Shown: positions 36,714 to 46,936 of the stretch, in pieces | How positions within the stretch are numbered: the stretch's first letter is position 1 | Layout: each line of letters opens with the position of its first letter | Notes under the pieces: model-generated | What the model was told of the DNA's origin: nothing | The model's database searches: none | Seen by the model: only the letters and a program-made list of their open reading frames with translations | Program-made: the position numbers and the translations under genes | Source: Halieaceae bacterium UBA4452 | GTDB taxonomy: Bacteria; Pseudomonadota; Gammaproteobacteria; Pseudomonadales; Halieaceae | Direction: 5' to 3' | DNA: 64,000 nucleotides | Assembly (NCBI GenBank): GCA_002389505.1 | Contig: DGPA01000044.1 | Span: forward strand, 303,984 to 367,983

Positions 36714-37823
36714 ATGCCACTGGACATGAAGACACCGGACAATAAGCACGCCACTTCGGCGTCGGGACTCCGCTCCGATGCGCGCACTGTCGATCAAGAT
36801 TCGGCGTCTCGTATGCTGCTAACTATTATCGCCACTGCCTGCTTCTTAGCTTTTTTAGTCGTTATATCTGGCCTCATTGGTCTTGGAACGAAAATTTCTT
36901 TTCAGTTCGCTACTGGGTGGCTGGTATTTCTCAGTGCAGTTCTCCTCAGCTGGCGCTATCTACCTTTGAATGCTCGACGGACTATTGCATTGCTGATTCT
37001 AGCGGTACTGATTGTCCGGTGGGCCTACTCCTGGCTCATCGCGCCACCCAACGAAGCAGTGATTGGCATTCTTATCGTGCTGCTATACACGCCAATATTG
37101 ATTGTCATTACAACGCTGATGTTTTCAGCAAATGCAGTCATCATTGGCATACTCGCAGGCCTGCTCATGGGCACCATTAGTTTTTTAGGGACGAGTAGAG
37201 AAGTACTCGCGCCACTGTATTTAAACGACTGGCGAATTGGCCCACTGATCCTGTGTGTTTATGCACTGTTCGCCTGGTTGCTTCGGCGCTGGGTCAATGA
37301 ACGATACGCATTAGAGCAGTCGGCACGACGAGAACAGCAATTGACCTTAGAAAGTAGTACCGATCCATTAACCGGACTCGCTAATCGACGCGCTTGTGAT
37401 ACGCGCTTTCAGCAGCTCAATGCTGGCCCGCGTAAATATGCCATCATCATGCTCGACATAGATCATTTTAAACAAGTCAACGACAACCACGGGCATGATG
37501 AAGGAGACAAGGTGTTAACGCGGGTAGCCGACCTTTTGAACAACCGACTGCGTCCTCACGACTTTATTGCCCGATGGGGCGGTGAGGAATTCGTAGTCAT
37601 ACTGGAAAGCATTTCCAGTGCCGACGCGAAAGCGGTCAGCGACGCACTGCGTCAGTGTATTGAAGAGGGCACCGCGAGCGACGCCATCCCCGTTACTGCA
37701 AGCCTCGGACTCGCACTCAGCGCTAACGGTCAAGCCGCCATGGATACCCTAAAAAGCGCTGATGAGGCGTTATATGCTGCGAAGGCTGCGGGACGTAATA
37801 GAGTCAGAGTAGCGTTTCATTAA
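36714..37823 (+). CDS. Membrane-bound diguanylate cyclase
   Basis: Makes the second messenger cyclic di-GMP from two GTP. The 369-residue protein has an N-terminal membrane part with about five to six segments (residues 35-195) and a C-terminal GGDEF domain. The domain is introduced by SSTDPLTGLANRRA and its active motif RWGGEEFVVI is the permitted GGEEF form; an inhibitory RxxD site is not visible. It senses an unknown cue through the membrane domain. Its stop overlaps that of the next minus-strand gene by three bases. Confidence 0.92.
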   Translation: MPLDMKTPDNKHATSASGLRSDARTVDQDSASRMLLTIIATACFLAFLVVISGLIGLGTKISFQFATGWLVFLSAVLLSWRYLPLNARRTIALLILAVLIVRWAYSWLIAPPNEAVIGILIVLLYTPILIVITTLMFSANAVIIGILAGLLMGTISFLGTSREVLAPLYLNDWRIGPLILCVYALFAWLLRRWVNERYALEQSARREQQLTLESSTDPLTGLANRRACDTRFQQLNAGPRKYAIIMLDIDHFKQVNDNHGHDEGDKVLTRVADLLNNRLRPHDFIARWGGEEFVVILESISSADAKAVSDALRQCIEEGTASDAIPVTASLGLALSANGQAAMDTLKSADEALYAAKAAGRNRVRVAFH

Positions 37824-38470
37824 GAGGAACCTTCACTGGATTGAGCGACATTAGCAGCGCCTTGCGATAGATTTTTGAAGTGCTTTTGCCTCACGGTTAT
37901 CTGCTCCACTACGTAATCAGTTCGATCGTCAAGTTCAGTAAGCGCTCTTGGAACCTCAATAATTCGGCGCTTATTTATCGCAAGATGTGCCAAACCTAAT
38001 AGATAAGCTTGGTGCTTGAGTTGACTGAATTTATTCATATTTCGGACAACACCTTTACCTTTACGATCCTCGTCCACTTGCACTAGAGGAAGTACGCCCC
38101 AAGGTAAAAATATGTGGTAGTCATATCGTTTAAGACGATTTAAACAGGCGTTCACAAAGTGCGTCGTCAATTTCTCATCAACTGATTTATGCAGCTTATG
38201 TTCCATCCAAGTGTGGAGCAAGTCGAGGCTAGATCGGTCACTCACGAAACGACTAGCCGCACTTTCTAACGCTGATTTTTCATTGAACAATACTATCAGT
38301 TCTTGAGCTTTGTCCTTCACCGTTTTATCTTTCCTACGACTAATACCTTCATCAAATTTCTCAGGAATGATCGTTAATGCTAAACGCTCAGCAAGACATG
38401 CGGCTAGGGTAGTCTTGCCCACACACGCCGAGCCACTGAGAGCTAATCGCAGTACATCTTCTTCTTCCAT
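37820..38470 (-). CDS. P-loop nucleotide kinase-like protein (AAA_28 type)
   Basis: ATP-binding protein of 216 residues. The Walker A motif GSACVGKTTLA is at residues 13-23 and a DRSSLDLLHTW motif near residue 78 has the pattern of nucleoside or cofactor kinases. LTELDDRTDYVVEQI ends the fold. Looks like AAA_28/NadR-type proteins that phosphorylate small molecules, but the substrate is unknown. Composition is more A+T-rich than neighbours, suggesting it may be acquired. Convergent with the diguanylate cyclase. Confidence 0.72.
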   Translation of the reverse strand: MEEEDVLRLALSGSACVGKTTLAACLAERLALTIIPEKFDEGISRRKDKTVKDKAQELIVLFNEKSALESAASRFVSDRSSLDLLHTWMEHKLHKSVDEKLTTHFVNACLNRLKRYDYHIFLPWGVLPLVQVDEDRKGKGVVRNMNKFSQLKHQAYLLGLAHLAINKRRIIEVPRALTELDDRTDYVVEQITVRQKHFKNLSQGAANVAQSSEGSS

Positions 38471-38728
38471 AAAATTAAGGACTCATCAGTGTCACATTCG
38501 ACAACGTCTACACTATACTAAAGCCCTCAGACGGGCTCAAACAAACCTAGTAGCATCAAGTTCTGTCGTCGATCAGCCGTTGAATATTGCTGATACGCGC
38601 CTCTATACTCAGACGTCACCCACACTGGTTTGCCGTCTGCACACTTGAAAGGTCACTAGTCATGAATGCACAGCGCGGCTCGGCACTGTACCGGCTAACG
38701 TCAAGCACAGACAGGAAATAGGCTAGCG

Positions 38729-40447
38729 ATGGTCGTTGAATTTGACTACATTATCGTCGGCGCGGGCTCAGCAGGCTGCGTGCTCGCCCATCGCTTAAGC
38801 GAGGATTCTGGTCAAACAGTATTACTCATAGAGGCGGGCTCAGATGATCGCAGTATCCTCATCAAAATGCCTACCGCACTGTCAATCCCCATGGGATTGA
38901 AACGCTTCAATTGGGGTTTTTGGGGACAAGCGGAACCACACTTAGACCATCGCCGCATGGATTGCGCCCGAGGCAAGGTGCTCGGTGGTTCTTCGGCCAT
39001 CAATGGCATGGTCTATGTGCGAGGCCACGCACGTGACTTTGACCAATGGGTTGAGCGGGGAGCGACGGGTTGGAGCTATGCCGATTGCCTACCCTATTTC
39101 AAGCGGGCAGAGCGTTGGATGGGCGGCGCTGACACCTATCGCGGCGCTCAAGGTCCAATAGACACATGCAACGGCAATGGCATGCGCAACCCGCTCTACC
39201 AAGCATTTATTGATGCGGGCTGCGACGCCGGCTATGGCGCCACCGCCGATTACAATGGGTTCCGCCAAGAGGGCTTTGGGCCAATGCATATGACGGTGCG
39301 CAAGGGCGAGCGCTGTTCTACAGATTTGGCCTATTTGGCCCCCGCGCGTCACCGATCCAATCTTACTGTTATGACCAGAGCTGAGGTCGAACGACTAACG
39401 CTGTCTGAGGGTCAGATAACAGGCGTGGAGTATCGACGTCGTGGCAAATCCCACGCGGTGCGGGCCAGAAAAGAGGTCATACTCAGCGCCGGGTCCGTTG
39501 GTTCGCCGGTGCTATTACAGCGCTCTGGAATTGGGCCGAAGGCAGTGCTTGAGCGGGCCAAGGTCACTGTTAACTGCGACCTCCCGGGCGTCGGTGAAAA
39601 CCTACAAGACCATCTTGAGATTTACTTTCAGTACCGCTGCAGTCAGCCTATTAGCCTCAATGGGCATTTAGACTGGTGGTCGAAACTGCGTATCGGTGCG
39701 CGCTGGATATTACGCCGATCCGGGTTGGGTGCGACCAACCATTTTGAATCCTGCGGCTTCATCCGCTCCCGAGCTGGGCTAGCGTGGCCTGATATTCAAT
39801 ACCACTTTATGCCTGCGGCCATTCGCTACGACGGCCGAGCTGCTTTTACAGGTCATGGCTTCCAAGTTCATGTCGGGCCCAACAAGCCCGAAAGTCGGGG
39901 TTATGTGCGCATTTCTGGCCCTGCAGTTCACGATGAACCGGAGATTCTCTTTAACTATCTGTCTACCGAGCAAGATCGACAAGATTGGCGTGCTTGCCTA
40001 CGACTGACTCGGGAAATCCTCCAACAACCGGCACTGGACAGCTTTCGCGACGCGGAAATACAGCCGGCAATCGACCTGTCCAATGATGCAGCGATAGACG
40101 CCTGGGTTCGCCAACATGCTGAAACCGCGTATCACCCCTCATGCTCCTGCCGCATGGGTGCCGCCGACGACGCCATGGCCGTCGTTGATCCACACTGTCG
40201 AGTCCGCGGCGTGACCGGGCTTCGAGTGGTTGATTCATCCATTTTCCCGACTATTCCTAACGGTAATCTCAATGCCCCCACTATTATGGTGGCAGAGCGT
40301 GCCGCCGACCTTATCCTAGGCAAGACACCGCTGCGCGAGGATGTCGACGTCTGGGAAGATCCCCACTGGCAAACCCAACAGCGTACGTCAACACCCGTAC
40401 GCACCGTTAAACCTGGGCCACCCCCGGAAGTAGTTGCACAAAGCTAG
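38729..40447 (+). CDS. GMC oxidoreductase, choline-dehydrogenase-like
   Basis: FAD-dependent alcohol oxidoreductase, 572 residues. It has the FAD motif [18 protein letters not shown] near residue 6, the GMC signatures [18 protein letters not shown] and [15 protein letters not shown], and the active-site histidine segment [15 protein letters not shown] near residue 470. This AYHPSCSC motif is close to BetA choline dehydrogenase, but some PEG or alcohol dehydrogenases share it. Followed by a long noncoding gap on the upstream side (38471-38728) with nothing recognised. It heads the amine island, fitting a choline role. Confidence 0.75.
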   Translation: MVVEFDYIIVGAGSAGCVLAHRLSEDSGQTVLLIEAGSDDRSILIKMPTALSIPMGLKRFNWGFWGQAEPHLDHRRMDCARGKVLGGSSAINGMVYVRGHARDFDQWVERGATGWSYADCLPYFKRAERWMGGADTYRGAQGPIDTCNGNGMRNPLYQAFIDAGCDAGYGATADYNGFRQEGFGPMHMTVRKGERCSTDLAYLAPARHRSNLTVMTRAEVERLTLSEGQITGVEYRRRGKSHAVRARKEVILSAGSVGSPVLLQRSGIGPKAVLERAKVTVNCDLPGVGENLQDHLEIYFQYRCSQPISLNGHLDWWSKLRIGARWILRRSGLGATNHFESCGFIRSRAGLAWPDIQYHFMPAAIRYDGRAAFTGHGFQVHVGPNKPESRGYVRISGPAVHDEPEILFNYLSTEQDRQDWRACLRLTREILQQPALDSFRDAEIQPAIDLSNDAAIDAWVRQHAETAYHPSCSCRMGAADDAMAVVDPHCRVRGVTGLRVVDSSIFPTIPNGNLNAPTIMVAERAADLILGKTPLREDVDVWEDPHWQTQQRTSTPVRTVKPGPPPEVVAQS

Positions 40448-40546
40448 CGACGCGGCACTGACTCTCTGAGGGTCATCGCTCATTAGGGCCGCCTGGCGTT
40501 AACCCGTCGGGGACTGGCAACGACTCCGAACGTCTGCAGAAATAGG

Positions 40547-41824
40547 TTACCGCGCATTATCTAGCTCGGTGAGTGCCTGATAGGTCGCTACTTTCATGGC
40601 AAAGCGCAGCTCATCACTGTAGGGCGCTCCTACTACCTGAGTCATGAGTATTCCGATCAGGTCTTCTTGCGGATCAACCCAGAATTTGGTGTTCGCTATG
40701 CCACCCCAGGAATATTCGCCTGCAGAGGAAATCACCCCGCTTTGCGCGGGATCGGTAATGACACCCACACCCAATCCGAAAGACTGTCCTGGATATAAAT
40801 GCGACGAAGGGTATTGCTCTGCGCCATGATCACGAATTCCGGCGGTGAGTTGGTCCATTGTCATATAGGCGACCGTCTTATTACCGAGTAAGCGCACGCC
40901 CTTATGGCTTCCACCGTTGCGCAACATTTCTAGAAATACCCAGTAATCTTCGATGGTTGAGATCAATCCACCCCCGCCCGAAAAAAAAGTAATATTCGCT
41001 GTCGGCCGCCGTAAATCCTCTGAAAGTGCGGCTATAGCTCCGGTTTTAGCATCCCACATGTGACTTTGAACCAACCGGTCTTGTTTTTCTAATGGCACAT
41101 TAAAAAAGGTGTTGTGCATGCCCAAAGGCAGAAAAATGTGCTCCGCGAAAAACTGCTCTAATGTTAAACCACTCAGCTTTTCCACAAGCACGCCCAATAC
41201 GTCAGAGGCCACACTGTAGTGGTAGCGCGTATTGGGATTAAAGCGCAAAGGCAGTGCCGACAAGCGGCTTATAAAGTCATCGCTAGTGGTGCTGTTTTCA
41301 AGCTGGGCTTGCTGATAGGCCAGTTCAACCGGATGATCGGTGTACCAGCCATAAGTGAGGCCAGCGGTATGGGTCATCAGCTGCCTTATAGTCATGGCCG
41401 AAGCAGCAGGAACAGACTTACCGTCTATCAACACCGTCATATCGGCGAAGTCAGGTAGATATTTCGCCACCGGGTCATTGAGCTGGAAGGCGCCTTTCTC
41501 ATAAAGCATCAGCGCTGCTACGGTGGTCACCGGTTTAGTCATTGAAAAAATACGAAACAGCGCGTCCTCTGTCATTGGTCGTGGGTCGTCAATGCCAAAA
41601 GCACCGGCAGTGGCGACATGAACCACCTGCCCGCGTCGGGCAATGAGGGTTACCGCTCCCGCTATTTTATTATCGGCCACGTAACGGTTTATGAAGGCAT
41701 TAACGTGCTCCAGTCGATCTGCGTCCAATCCCACGCTCGACGACGACACCACCTCAACGTCGGCCAGCGCCGCAGCGGATGCTAGTAGACATGCTGCCAA
41801 TACGACTGTGTTCATTTTTCTCAC
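40547..41824 (-). CDS. Exported serine hydrolase, beta-lactamase class C-like
   Basis: Penicillin-binding-protein-like serine hydrolase (PF00144) of 425 residues with a signal peptide ending near ALADVEV. The nucleophile motif is FSMTKPVTT (SxxK) near residue 94, and the LMTHTAGLTYGW and YHYSVASDVLG segments of the family follow. Likely an esterase or peptidase, not a true beta-lactamase. Last gene of the minus-strand run that begins with the butyrobetaine hydroxylase. Confidence 0.82.
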   Translation of the reverse strand: MRKMNTVVLAACLLASAAALADVEVVSSSSVGLDADRLEHVNAFINRYVADNKIAGAVTLIARRGQVVHVATAGAFGIDDPRPMTEDALFRIFSMTKPVTTVAALMLYEKGAFQLNDPVAKYLPDFADMTVLIDGKSVPAASAMTIRQLMTHTAGLTYGWYTDHPVELAYQQAQLENSTTSDDFISRLSALPLRFNPNTRYHYSVASDVLGVLVEKLSGLTLEQFFAEHIFLPLGMHNTFFNVPLEKQDRLVQSHMWDAKTGAIAALSEDLRRPTANITFFSGGGGLISTIEDYWVFLEMLRNGGSHKGVRLLGNKTVAYMTMDQLTAGIRDHGAEQYPSSHLYPGQSFGLGVGVITDPAQSGVISSAGEYSWGGIANTKFWVDPQEDLIGILMTQVVGAPYSDELRFAMKVATYQALTELDNAR

Positions 41825-41896
41825 TCGCCTATTCCTCTCTTCATGTCTTGGGCTGTGCCATTGGCTAGTGTCGTTTGACGTCCTGTTGGGTGCGGG

Positions 41897-43264
41897 CTAG
41901 TGAATTCTGACCCCTTGCCGGAGTAACTCGCTCTGTAAGGCCGCCAGGTTCATCTGGCTAAAGTCTACGCCCCTTTTCACCGCCAGCGCTGCAGCAACAC
42001 CCGCGCCTTGACCTGTCACCGTGCAGCACATCATATTACGTGTGGCCGCATGGCTAACGCGATCGCCTCCAGTAATTCTGCCCGCGCAGATCATATGCTT
42101 GATATGTTTGGGTAGCAGCGTCCGATAAGGCAACTGAAAGTAACGACCCGTTGTCGGCAGAATGAGGATTCCGTAACCGTCGATAAACTCCGGGAAAATA
42201 CCAATACTATCCTCAAAGCGACCCTGCTCTCGAACATCAACCTCAGTCATGTTGTAGATCGCATCGATTTTGCGCGTGTCGCGGATACCTAACGTCATCC
42301 CAAAGTTTCGTAACTTAGCGCCTTCACAGCCTGGCGTGTAGCGCTTCAGGGCCTCAATGGCAAACATTGCTTGCTTGCGCCCCTCGATTTCACCGCGGGT
42401 CAAATCCGCAGGGTCGGTGCCGTCATAACCCAGCAGATGAACAAGATTTAGGTAGGTTAAATCGCCACTGTCGTAAATGGCCCCCCAAGTACCCGCAATA
42501 GTATCTAAGTGCTCAGGTATCAGGCCTGCCTTGCGCGCTTGCTCAAAAGGCTTCCGTAAAAACGGCGAGAACATCTGATCTTCTTTACCGGCAGTCTCTA
42601 TAGTCCACTGTCCATAAGCCCAGTCACTGTAAGTGTGTGGGTCGGCTTTCACATGATCAATAAAGCGGGCTTTATCCACCCCTGACATTGAAAACATGAC
42701 TGACGCACCAATCATGTCTTGCCGCGCCTGCTTGTTAGTGGGGGCATAAGCGCGAAACGCCACATCGGCGTCGCCAGTCGCATCCACTACTCGCTTCGCT
42801 AAAATAGCCTCCCGCCCCGCTTTGCTTTCGACAATGACGCCGACGATGGTATTGCCTTCCATGATAGGCGCCACAAATTGACGGTGCAGCATAGGTGTAA
42901 TACCCGCCTCCTCCACCAAGGTATCGGCCACCCATTTGAAGGCCTCGCCGTCAATGGCGTGGCTATCGGATTGAGGTTCTTCAACCGCAGCACCCAACGC
43001 TCTAGCTCGCTGCTCGAATTCAATGCCAATGCCTTCGCTATCGATCGTTTGTTCATGACGATACCAAGCAAATCCCTCAACGCCGACAGCGGTAATGTTT
43101 CCGCCAAAACAACCAAATCGTTCCAATAAGGTCACGTTGACGCCAGCCCTCGCCGCACCCAGCGCGGCGGCAAGGCCACCGGGCCCAGAACCCACCACTA
43201 GCACGTCGGTATGGTGAATGACCGGGGTTTCCCTCGCCTGTTCGTGGATCATCATGTGCTTCAC
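41897..43264 (-). CDS. FAD-dependent oxidoreductase (PF12831 family)
   Basis: Flavoprotein of 455 residues with the FAD motif VLVVGSGPGGLAAALGAARAG near the N terminus, then LLERFGCFGGNI. The later part has the conserved RITGGDRVSHAATRNMM segment of this family. No substrate can be read from the sequence; some relatives carry a heterodisulfide-reductase-like or alpha-keto-acid related role. Fourth gene of the minus-strand run, 57 bases after the GDPD gene. Confidence 0.8.
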   Translation of the reverse strand: MKHMMIHEQARETPVIHHTDVLVVGSGPGGLAAALGAARAGVNVTLLERFGCFGGNITAVGVEGFAWYRHEQTIDSEGIGIEFEQRARALGAAVEEPQSDSHAIDGEAFKWVADTLVEEAGITPMLHRQFVAPIMEGNTIVGVIVESKAGREAILAKRVVDATGDADVAFRAYAPTNKQARQDMIGASVMFSMSGVDKARFIDHVKADPHTYSDWAYGQWTIETAGKEDQMFSPFLRKPFEQARKAGLIPEHLDTIAGTWGAIYDSGDLTYLNLVHLLGYDGTDPADLTRGEIEGRKQAMFAIEALKRYTPGCEGAKLRNFGMTLGIRDTRKIDAIYNMTEVDVREQGRFEDSIGIFPEFIDGYGILILPTTGRYFQLPYRTLLPKHIKHMICAGRITGGDRVSHAATRNMMCCTVTGQGAGVAAALAVKRGVDFSQMNLAALQSELLRQGVRIH

Positions 43265-43321
43265 TTCACTCCACTCGTCCTATACGCGAAACATGGATTG
43301 GCTGAGCGAGTCAGCACGGGC

Positions 43322-44059
43322 TTAACCCTTGAGTAGGGTCTCTATCTCAAAGGTCTCTAGCATATTGACCTTGCGCGCCAATAGCGCATTGCCCAAGGCT
43401 ACCGTACCCACCTCATAGGCCACCAATACCGACTGTTTCAGTGCTGGTACCGTCATCAAATCGCAGTCCTGGGGAATAGTCAGATAATCAGTATAAATAT
43501 AATCCGGGCGTGCCATGGCTACTTCAGGCCCATGCACATCAGCCCAGTGCCGTAAGACCACGCCTACCCGTGGCCAGCCCGTCTCACGAGCAGCAATAAC
43601 CAGCGGATAATCAAAACTTATCATGACTGTCTGCTCAGCGACGGGGCTCAGTAGGTGCTGAACTGAGGAGACCATTAGTTGCCGTCCACAATGGTCAATA
43701 GATTCCTCTTTTAGCTCAACAAAGGCTGTCACTTCGGGGTTCGCCTGTAGAATGGCGACCAGCGCTTCGAGGGGCGCGATCGTTTCAGAGATGAAGGCAT
43801 CTCCTAGGCGATTGGGCTCATAGGCCGGATAGGACATTAACTCGGCTCTCGTTTGAGTCAGCACAGTGCCCGATCGACCGCTCACTCGTAGCAAGTCTGC
43901 ATCATGGTAGATGATCGGCAAATGATCGCTGCTAAACTGAACATCGAGCTCGACAAACATAGCTCCAGCATCGATGGCTTTCGTCAGCGACAGGCGCGTA
44001 TTTTCCGGGTATTTGGCTTGATAACCCCGATGGGCGACAAGTTGACTGGCAGCAATCAT
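43322..44059 (-). CDS. Glycerophosphodiester phosphodiesterase (GDPD)
   Basis: Hydrolyses glycerophosphodiesters such as glycerophosphocholine to glycerol-3-phosphate and an alcohol, cytosolic by lack of a signal peptide. The 245-residue protein has the canonical motifs AHRGYQAKYPENT (residues 9-21) and FVELDVQFSSDHLPIIYHDADL. Sits between the carnitine dehydrogenase and the FAD oxidoreductase genes on the minus strand. In this context it could supply choline or ethanolamine from glycerophosphodiesters, which is an inference. Confidence 0.9.
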   Translation of the reverse strand: MIAASQLVAHRGYQAKYPENTRLSLTKAIDAGAMFVELDVQFSSDHLPIIYHDADLLRVSGRSGTVLTQTRAELMSYPAYEPNRLGDAFISETIAPLEALVAILQANPEVTAFVELKEESIDHCGRQLMVSSVQHLLSPVAEQTVMISFDYPLVIAARETGWPRVGVVLRHWADVHGPEVAMARPDYIYTDYLTIPQDCDLMTVPALKQSVLVAYEVGTVALGNALLARKVNMLETFEIETLLKG

Positions 44060-44145
44060 AGGGAAAGTGCTCGTGCACTGCTTATTGGCAGCGCGTACGG
44101 TTAGTGAATCACCGGCGATAGTACTGCCGAATGCGTTTGGGATAG

Positions 44146-45624
44146 TTAGCGTGGATCACCAATGGCTCGGCCACAACCCTCTGGAACGACCAGTGACGCA
44201 TGCCTATCGGCGATCGCGCGCAGTGCTGTGAGTACCCCTGGTGTCGGCTCAGACGCGCTCCGAGTCGTCAGATTTACATGCAGCAACAGCTGCTCCGCGG
44301 TCGCTAATAAGCGTCCATCGCCATGAAACAGTCGATGAAAAACATGCAGCTTTTTACCTGCAGCACTCAGTACTTGCGTAGTGGCCTTAATCGGCTGCAA
44401 AGCGGCGACCTCATCAAGGTGCCGAATGTGGGTTTCGACCGTAAAGTACGAACCGCTGTTGGCAAGGTAGTTCGCATCTACTCCAACCCGACGCAATAGC
44501 GCATCGGATGCATCAGCGAAACACTGTAAATACCGGCTTTCATTCATGTGGTTGTTGTAGTCTGTCCAATCGGGAGGCACGGTGCGTTCCACCGTGAGCA
44601 GCGGTTCATCTGTCGGCTCAGCGCCGTCATTACGGTGGGCGCCAGCATCAAAAAGGGTCTGCTCATAGCGCCCCAACGTCTGCCCCGCCCCCCAATCATT
44701 GACTTTCAAGGCCTGTAAAATAGCGACCAAATTATCATCTCTTATACGTTCGAGTTCTCTGAAGCTGTACTGTCCAGACTGGGCATCAGACTGGGCGGCA
44801 ATAGTATCAATGAGTTCTTCGGTGAGTTCAGGAACATCCATAAGCTTGGTCCAAGGCCAGGCCAAACACGGTCCGAACTGGGCAATAAAATGTCGCATCC
44901 CCGCCTCGCCCCCCGCCAGGCGATAGGTTTCGAATAACCCCATTTGCGCCCAACGCAAGCCAAAGCCGTAGCGAATCGCATCGTCAATCTCAGCGGTTGT
45001 GGCAATACCATCGTTGACTAGCCACAGCGCCTCACGCCATACGGCCTCCAGAAAGCGATCTGCGACAAACGCCTCTATCTCTTTTTTAATGTGTAGCGGG
45101 TGCATACCCATAGCGCGAAAAAGCCCCATCGCGCTGTCGATAGTCTCTGCAGCCGTTAACTCGCCGCCGACGACTTCAACTAAGGGCAGCAGGTAAACAG
45201 GGTTAAACGGGTGGGTGACTATGAGACGCTCTGGATGGCGCATGGCCGCCTGCAGTTGGGTCGGCAGGATGCCTGAGGTTGACGATGCAATGATGGCCCC
45301 TTCGTCAGCATGCTGTTCAATATCGCGATAGACCTGCTGCTTTAAAGTCAGGTTTTCAGGGACTGCCTCCATGACCAGCTCTGCGCCCGCCACCGCGAGC
45401 GCGAGCGTCTTGGCATACGTCAACGCGCCTCGATGATTTCGGGGCGCCATGGTCAGCTTGCTGTAGGCATGCTCGGCGTTGATCAACAGGGCCTCTACCT
45501 TGCTCTGCGTATCGGCGGCTGGATCATACAACGCTACATCAAAGCCATTTTCTAAAAAGCGTGCGACCCATCCGCCTCCAATAACGCCGGCACCGACGAC
45601 AGCCACTGTTTTACTGGACGTCAT
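44146..45624 (-). CDS. L-carnitine dehydrogenase fused to a thioesterase
   Basis: Bifunctional protein of about 492 residues. The N-terminal part (1-320) is of the 3-hydroxyacyl-CoA-dehydrogenase type: NAD motif VAVVGAGVIGGGWVARF and the catalytic serine/histidine region SSTSGILPTQL, VTHPFNPVYLLPLVEVVGG. The rest (about 345-480) is a hotdog thioesterase with DWTDYNNHMNESRYLQCF. The fusion is known for carnitine dehydrogenases that oxidise carnitine to 3-dehydrocarnitine; the thioesterase fits betainyl-CoA hydrolysis (CdhB role). The ATG at 45624 lies 17 bases after the GBB hydroxylase stop; the frame is open to 45726. Confidence 0.88.
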   Translation of the reverse strand: MTSSKTVAVVGAGVIGGGWVARFLENGFDVALYDPAADTQSKVEALLINAEHAYSKLTMAPRNHRGALTYAKTLALAVAGAELVMEAVPENLTLKQQVYRDIEQHADEGAIIASSTSGILPTQLQAAMRHPERLIVTHPFNPVYLLPLVEVVGGELTAAETIDSAMGLFRAMGMHPLHIKKEIEAFVADRFLEAVWREALWLVNDGIATTAEIDDAIRYGFGLRWAQMGLFETYRLAGGEAGMRHFIAQFGPCLAWPWTKLMDVPELTEELIDTIAAQSDAQSGQYSFRELERIRDDNLVAILQALKVNDWGAGQTLGRYEQTLFDAGAHRNDGAEPTDEPLLTVERTVPPDWTDYNNHMNESRYLQCFADASDALLRRVGVDANYLANSGSYFTVETHIRHLDEVAALQPIKATTQVLSAAGKKLHVFHRLFHGDGRLLATAEQLLLHVNLTTRSASEPTPGVLTALRAIADRHASLVVPEGCGRAIGDPR

Positions 45625-45641
45625 AACGCTATCTCCCACCC

Positions 45642-46874
45642 CTACGCTGATTGCTGCCGACGAGCGCGCTCCGCTCGGTACAATATCCGAAGACGCGACT
45701 CGAGCTCTTCGCGCTCCCCGTAGCAACCTCGCAGCAGTCGCGCACCGGATTCAGCATCGAAGCTATCGCGCCCATGCAATACCCGGCGATTATCAAAGGC
45801 CATTAACTGACCCGGGGATAAACGAAAGCGCATTTGATTGTCTGGATCGTTGCACAAGGTCTGAAACCGTCGATACGCCGCATAAAACGTCGTAAGGGTG
45901 TCAAAATCAGCGTGCATGGGTGAACGCAGCCAATAGGTATGCCTGACCGTGCTTAGTTGTCCACTCCCGTCGTGCTCAAGGACCGGCGCGCAAAAGCGAT
46001 GATCAAACTGTCGATCTTTGGTACCAAAAGGAATCGCCAGAGTAGCGAGGACTTCAAAAAACTCAGGGCACTCATTGCGTAACTGTTCGGCTACCGCGAA
46101 ACCGTCAACTAGCAGGCTCTCACCGCCTGTCGCTGAATTTTGCAAGCAAAATAGAAACTGCAGGCCCGGGACGTACTCCCGGGTCGCCAGATCACTATGG
46201 ACACCTAGTGCAATGGCTGTGTAAGCGTTGGAATTGCTGCTCGGTAGGCTTTGTACTTCAAAGACGTCGCCAAAATTACTGGGCCGAATAGGTCCTATCA
46301 GCTCAGCAATACCCGGTATGACCGCCGGATCTGCGGGCAGGCCACCCAGCAAACTGACGCCATCGCGGTGCAAGGTCTCCAGCCAAACGCGTAACGCCTC
46401 TACGTCACCCGCATAGACAGCTGCACCGTCCTGCCAATGAGGTAAAGGGGCTGGCTGGGGCCAGAGATTCCGCGCCGGCAATGCTTCCAAGGGATCATTT
46501 GATCTGCACAGCGAGGTATAGAGCCAACCCGGATGGTAGCGACTGTTCAATCCCTCGGGGTGCCATTGGATTTCAAGAAAACCATCGGGAGCGACCCGCG
46601 CATCGCTCACTGTAAGATCTTCGGGCAAATCCGTAAGGGCAATACGTTGCTCGCGTGTCTGGGTATGGAAGGTACCGGCGTCGGGACTGAACTCACGCAG
46701 CCAGAGATGGGGTACACGGTGGGAGCTGTGATCATCAAACACCAAGGTGAGCCCTCCCTCACAGAGGACCACCTGTGTTAACGCATGCTCTACCCCATAA
46801 CACTCAAAGTCAGGAATGATTAATTCATCTAAGGTCTCATCATCTTGACCGTAGTCTGGATCGTTATCGCCCAT
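45642..46874 (-). CDS. Gamma-butyrobetaine-hydroxylase-like dioxygenase, copy 1
   Basis: Fe(II)/2-oxoglutarate dioxygenase of 410 residues, probably converting gamma-butyrobetaine to L-carnitine. The N-terminal domain (residues 30-120, HLWLREFSPDAGTFH) is of the DUF971 type; the C-terminal TauD fold has the iron motif GVHSDLATREYVPGLQFLF near residue 225 and the distal histidine in DNRRVLHGRDSF. The N-terminal domain lacks the zinc cysteines of human BBOX1. First gene of the minus-strand run that continues with the carnitine dehydrogenase, and divergent from the BCCT gene. Confidence 0.88.
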   Translation of the reverse strand: MGDNDPDYGQDDETLDELIIPDFECYGVEHALTQVVLCEGGLTLVFDDHSSHRVPHLWLREFSPDAGTFHTQTREQRIALTDLPEDLTVSDARVAPDGFLEIQWHPEGLNSRYHPGWLYTSLCRSNDPLEALPARNLWPQPAPLPHWQDGAAVYAGDVEALRVWLETLHRDGVSLLGGLPADPAVIPGIAELIGPIRPSNFGDVFEVQSLPSSNSNAYTAIALGVHSDLATREYVPGLQFLFCLQNSATGGESLLVDGFAVAEQLRNECPEFFEVLATLAIPFGTKDRQFDHRFCAPVLEHDGSGQLSTVRHTYWLRSPMHADFDTLTTFYAAYRRFQTLCNDPDNQMRFRLSPGQLMAFDNRRVLHGRDSFDAESGARLLRGCYGEREELESRLRILYRAERARRQQSA

Positions 46875-46900
46875 GCCTGCTCTCCACTGCAGCTATGCAA

Positions 46901-46936
46901 CGCCACGCTATTCGCTGTGCTGATAACAACGTGGCG
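46901..46936. promoter_or_regulatory. Inverted repeat in the BBOX/BCCT divergent region
   Basis: CGCCACG (46901-46907) and CGTGGCG (46930-46936) form a perfect 7-bp inverted repeat 22 bases apart, in the 276-base gap between the divergent butyrobetaine-hydroxylase and BCCT genes. It may be a regulator site. The rest of the gap shows no gene. Confidence 0.35.
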
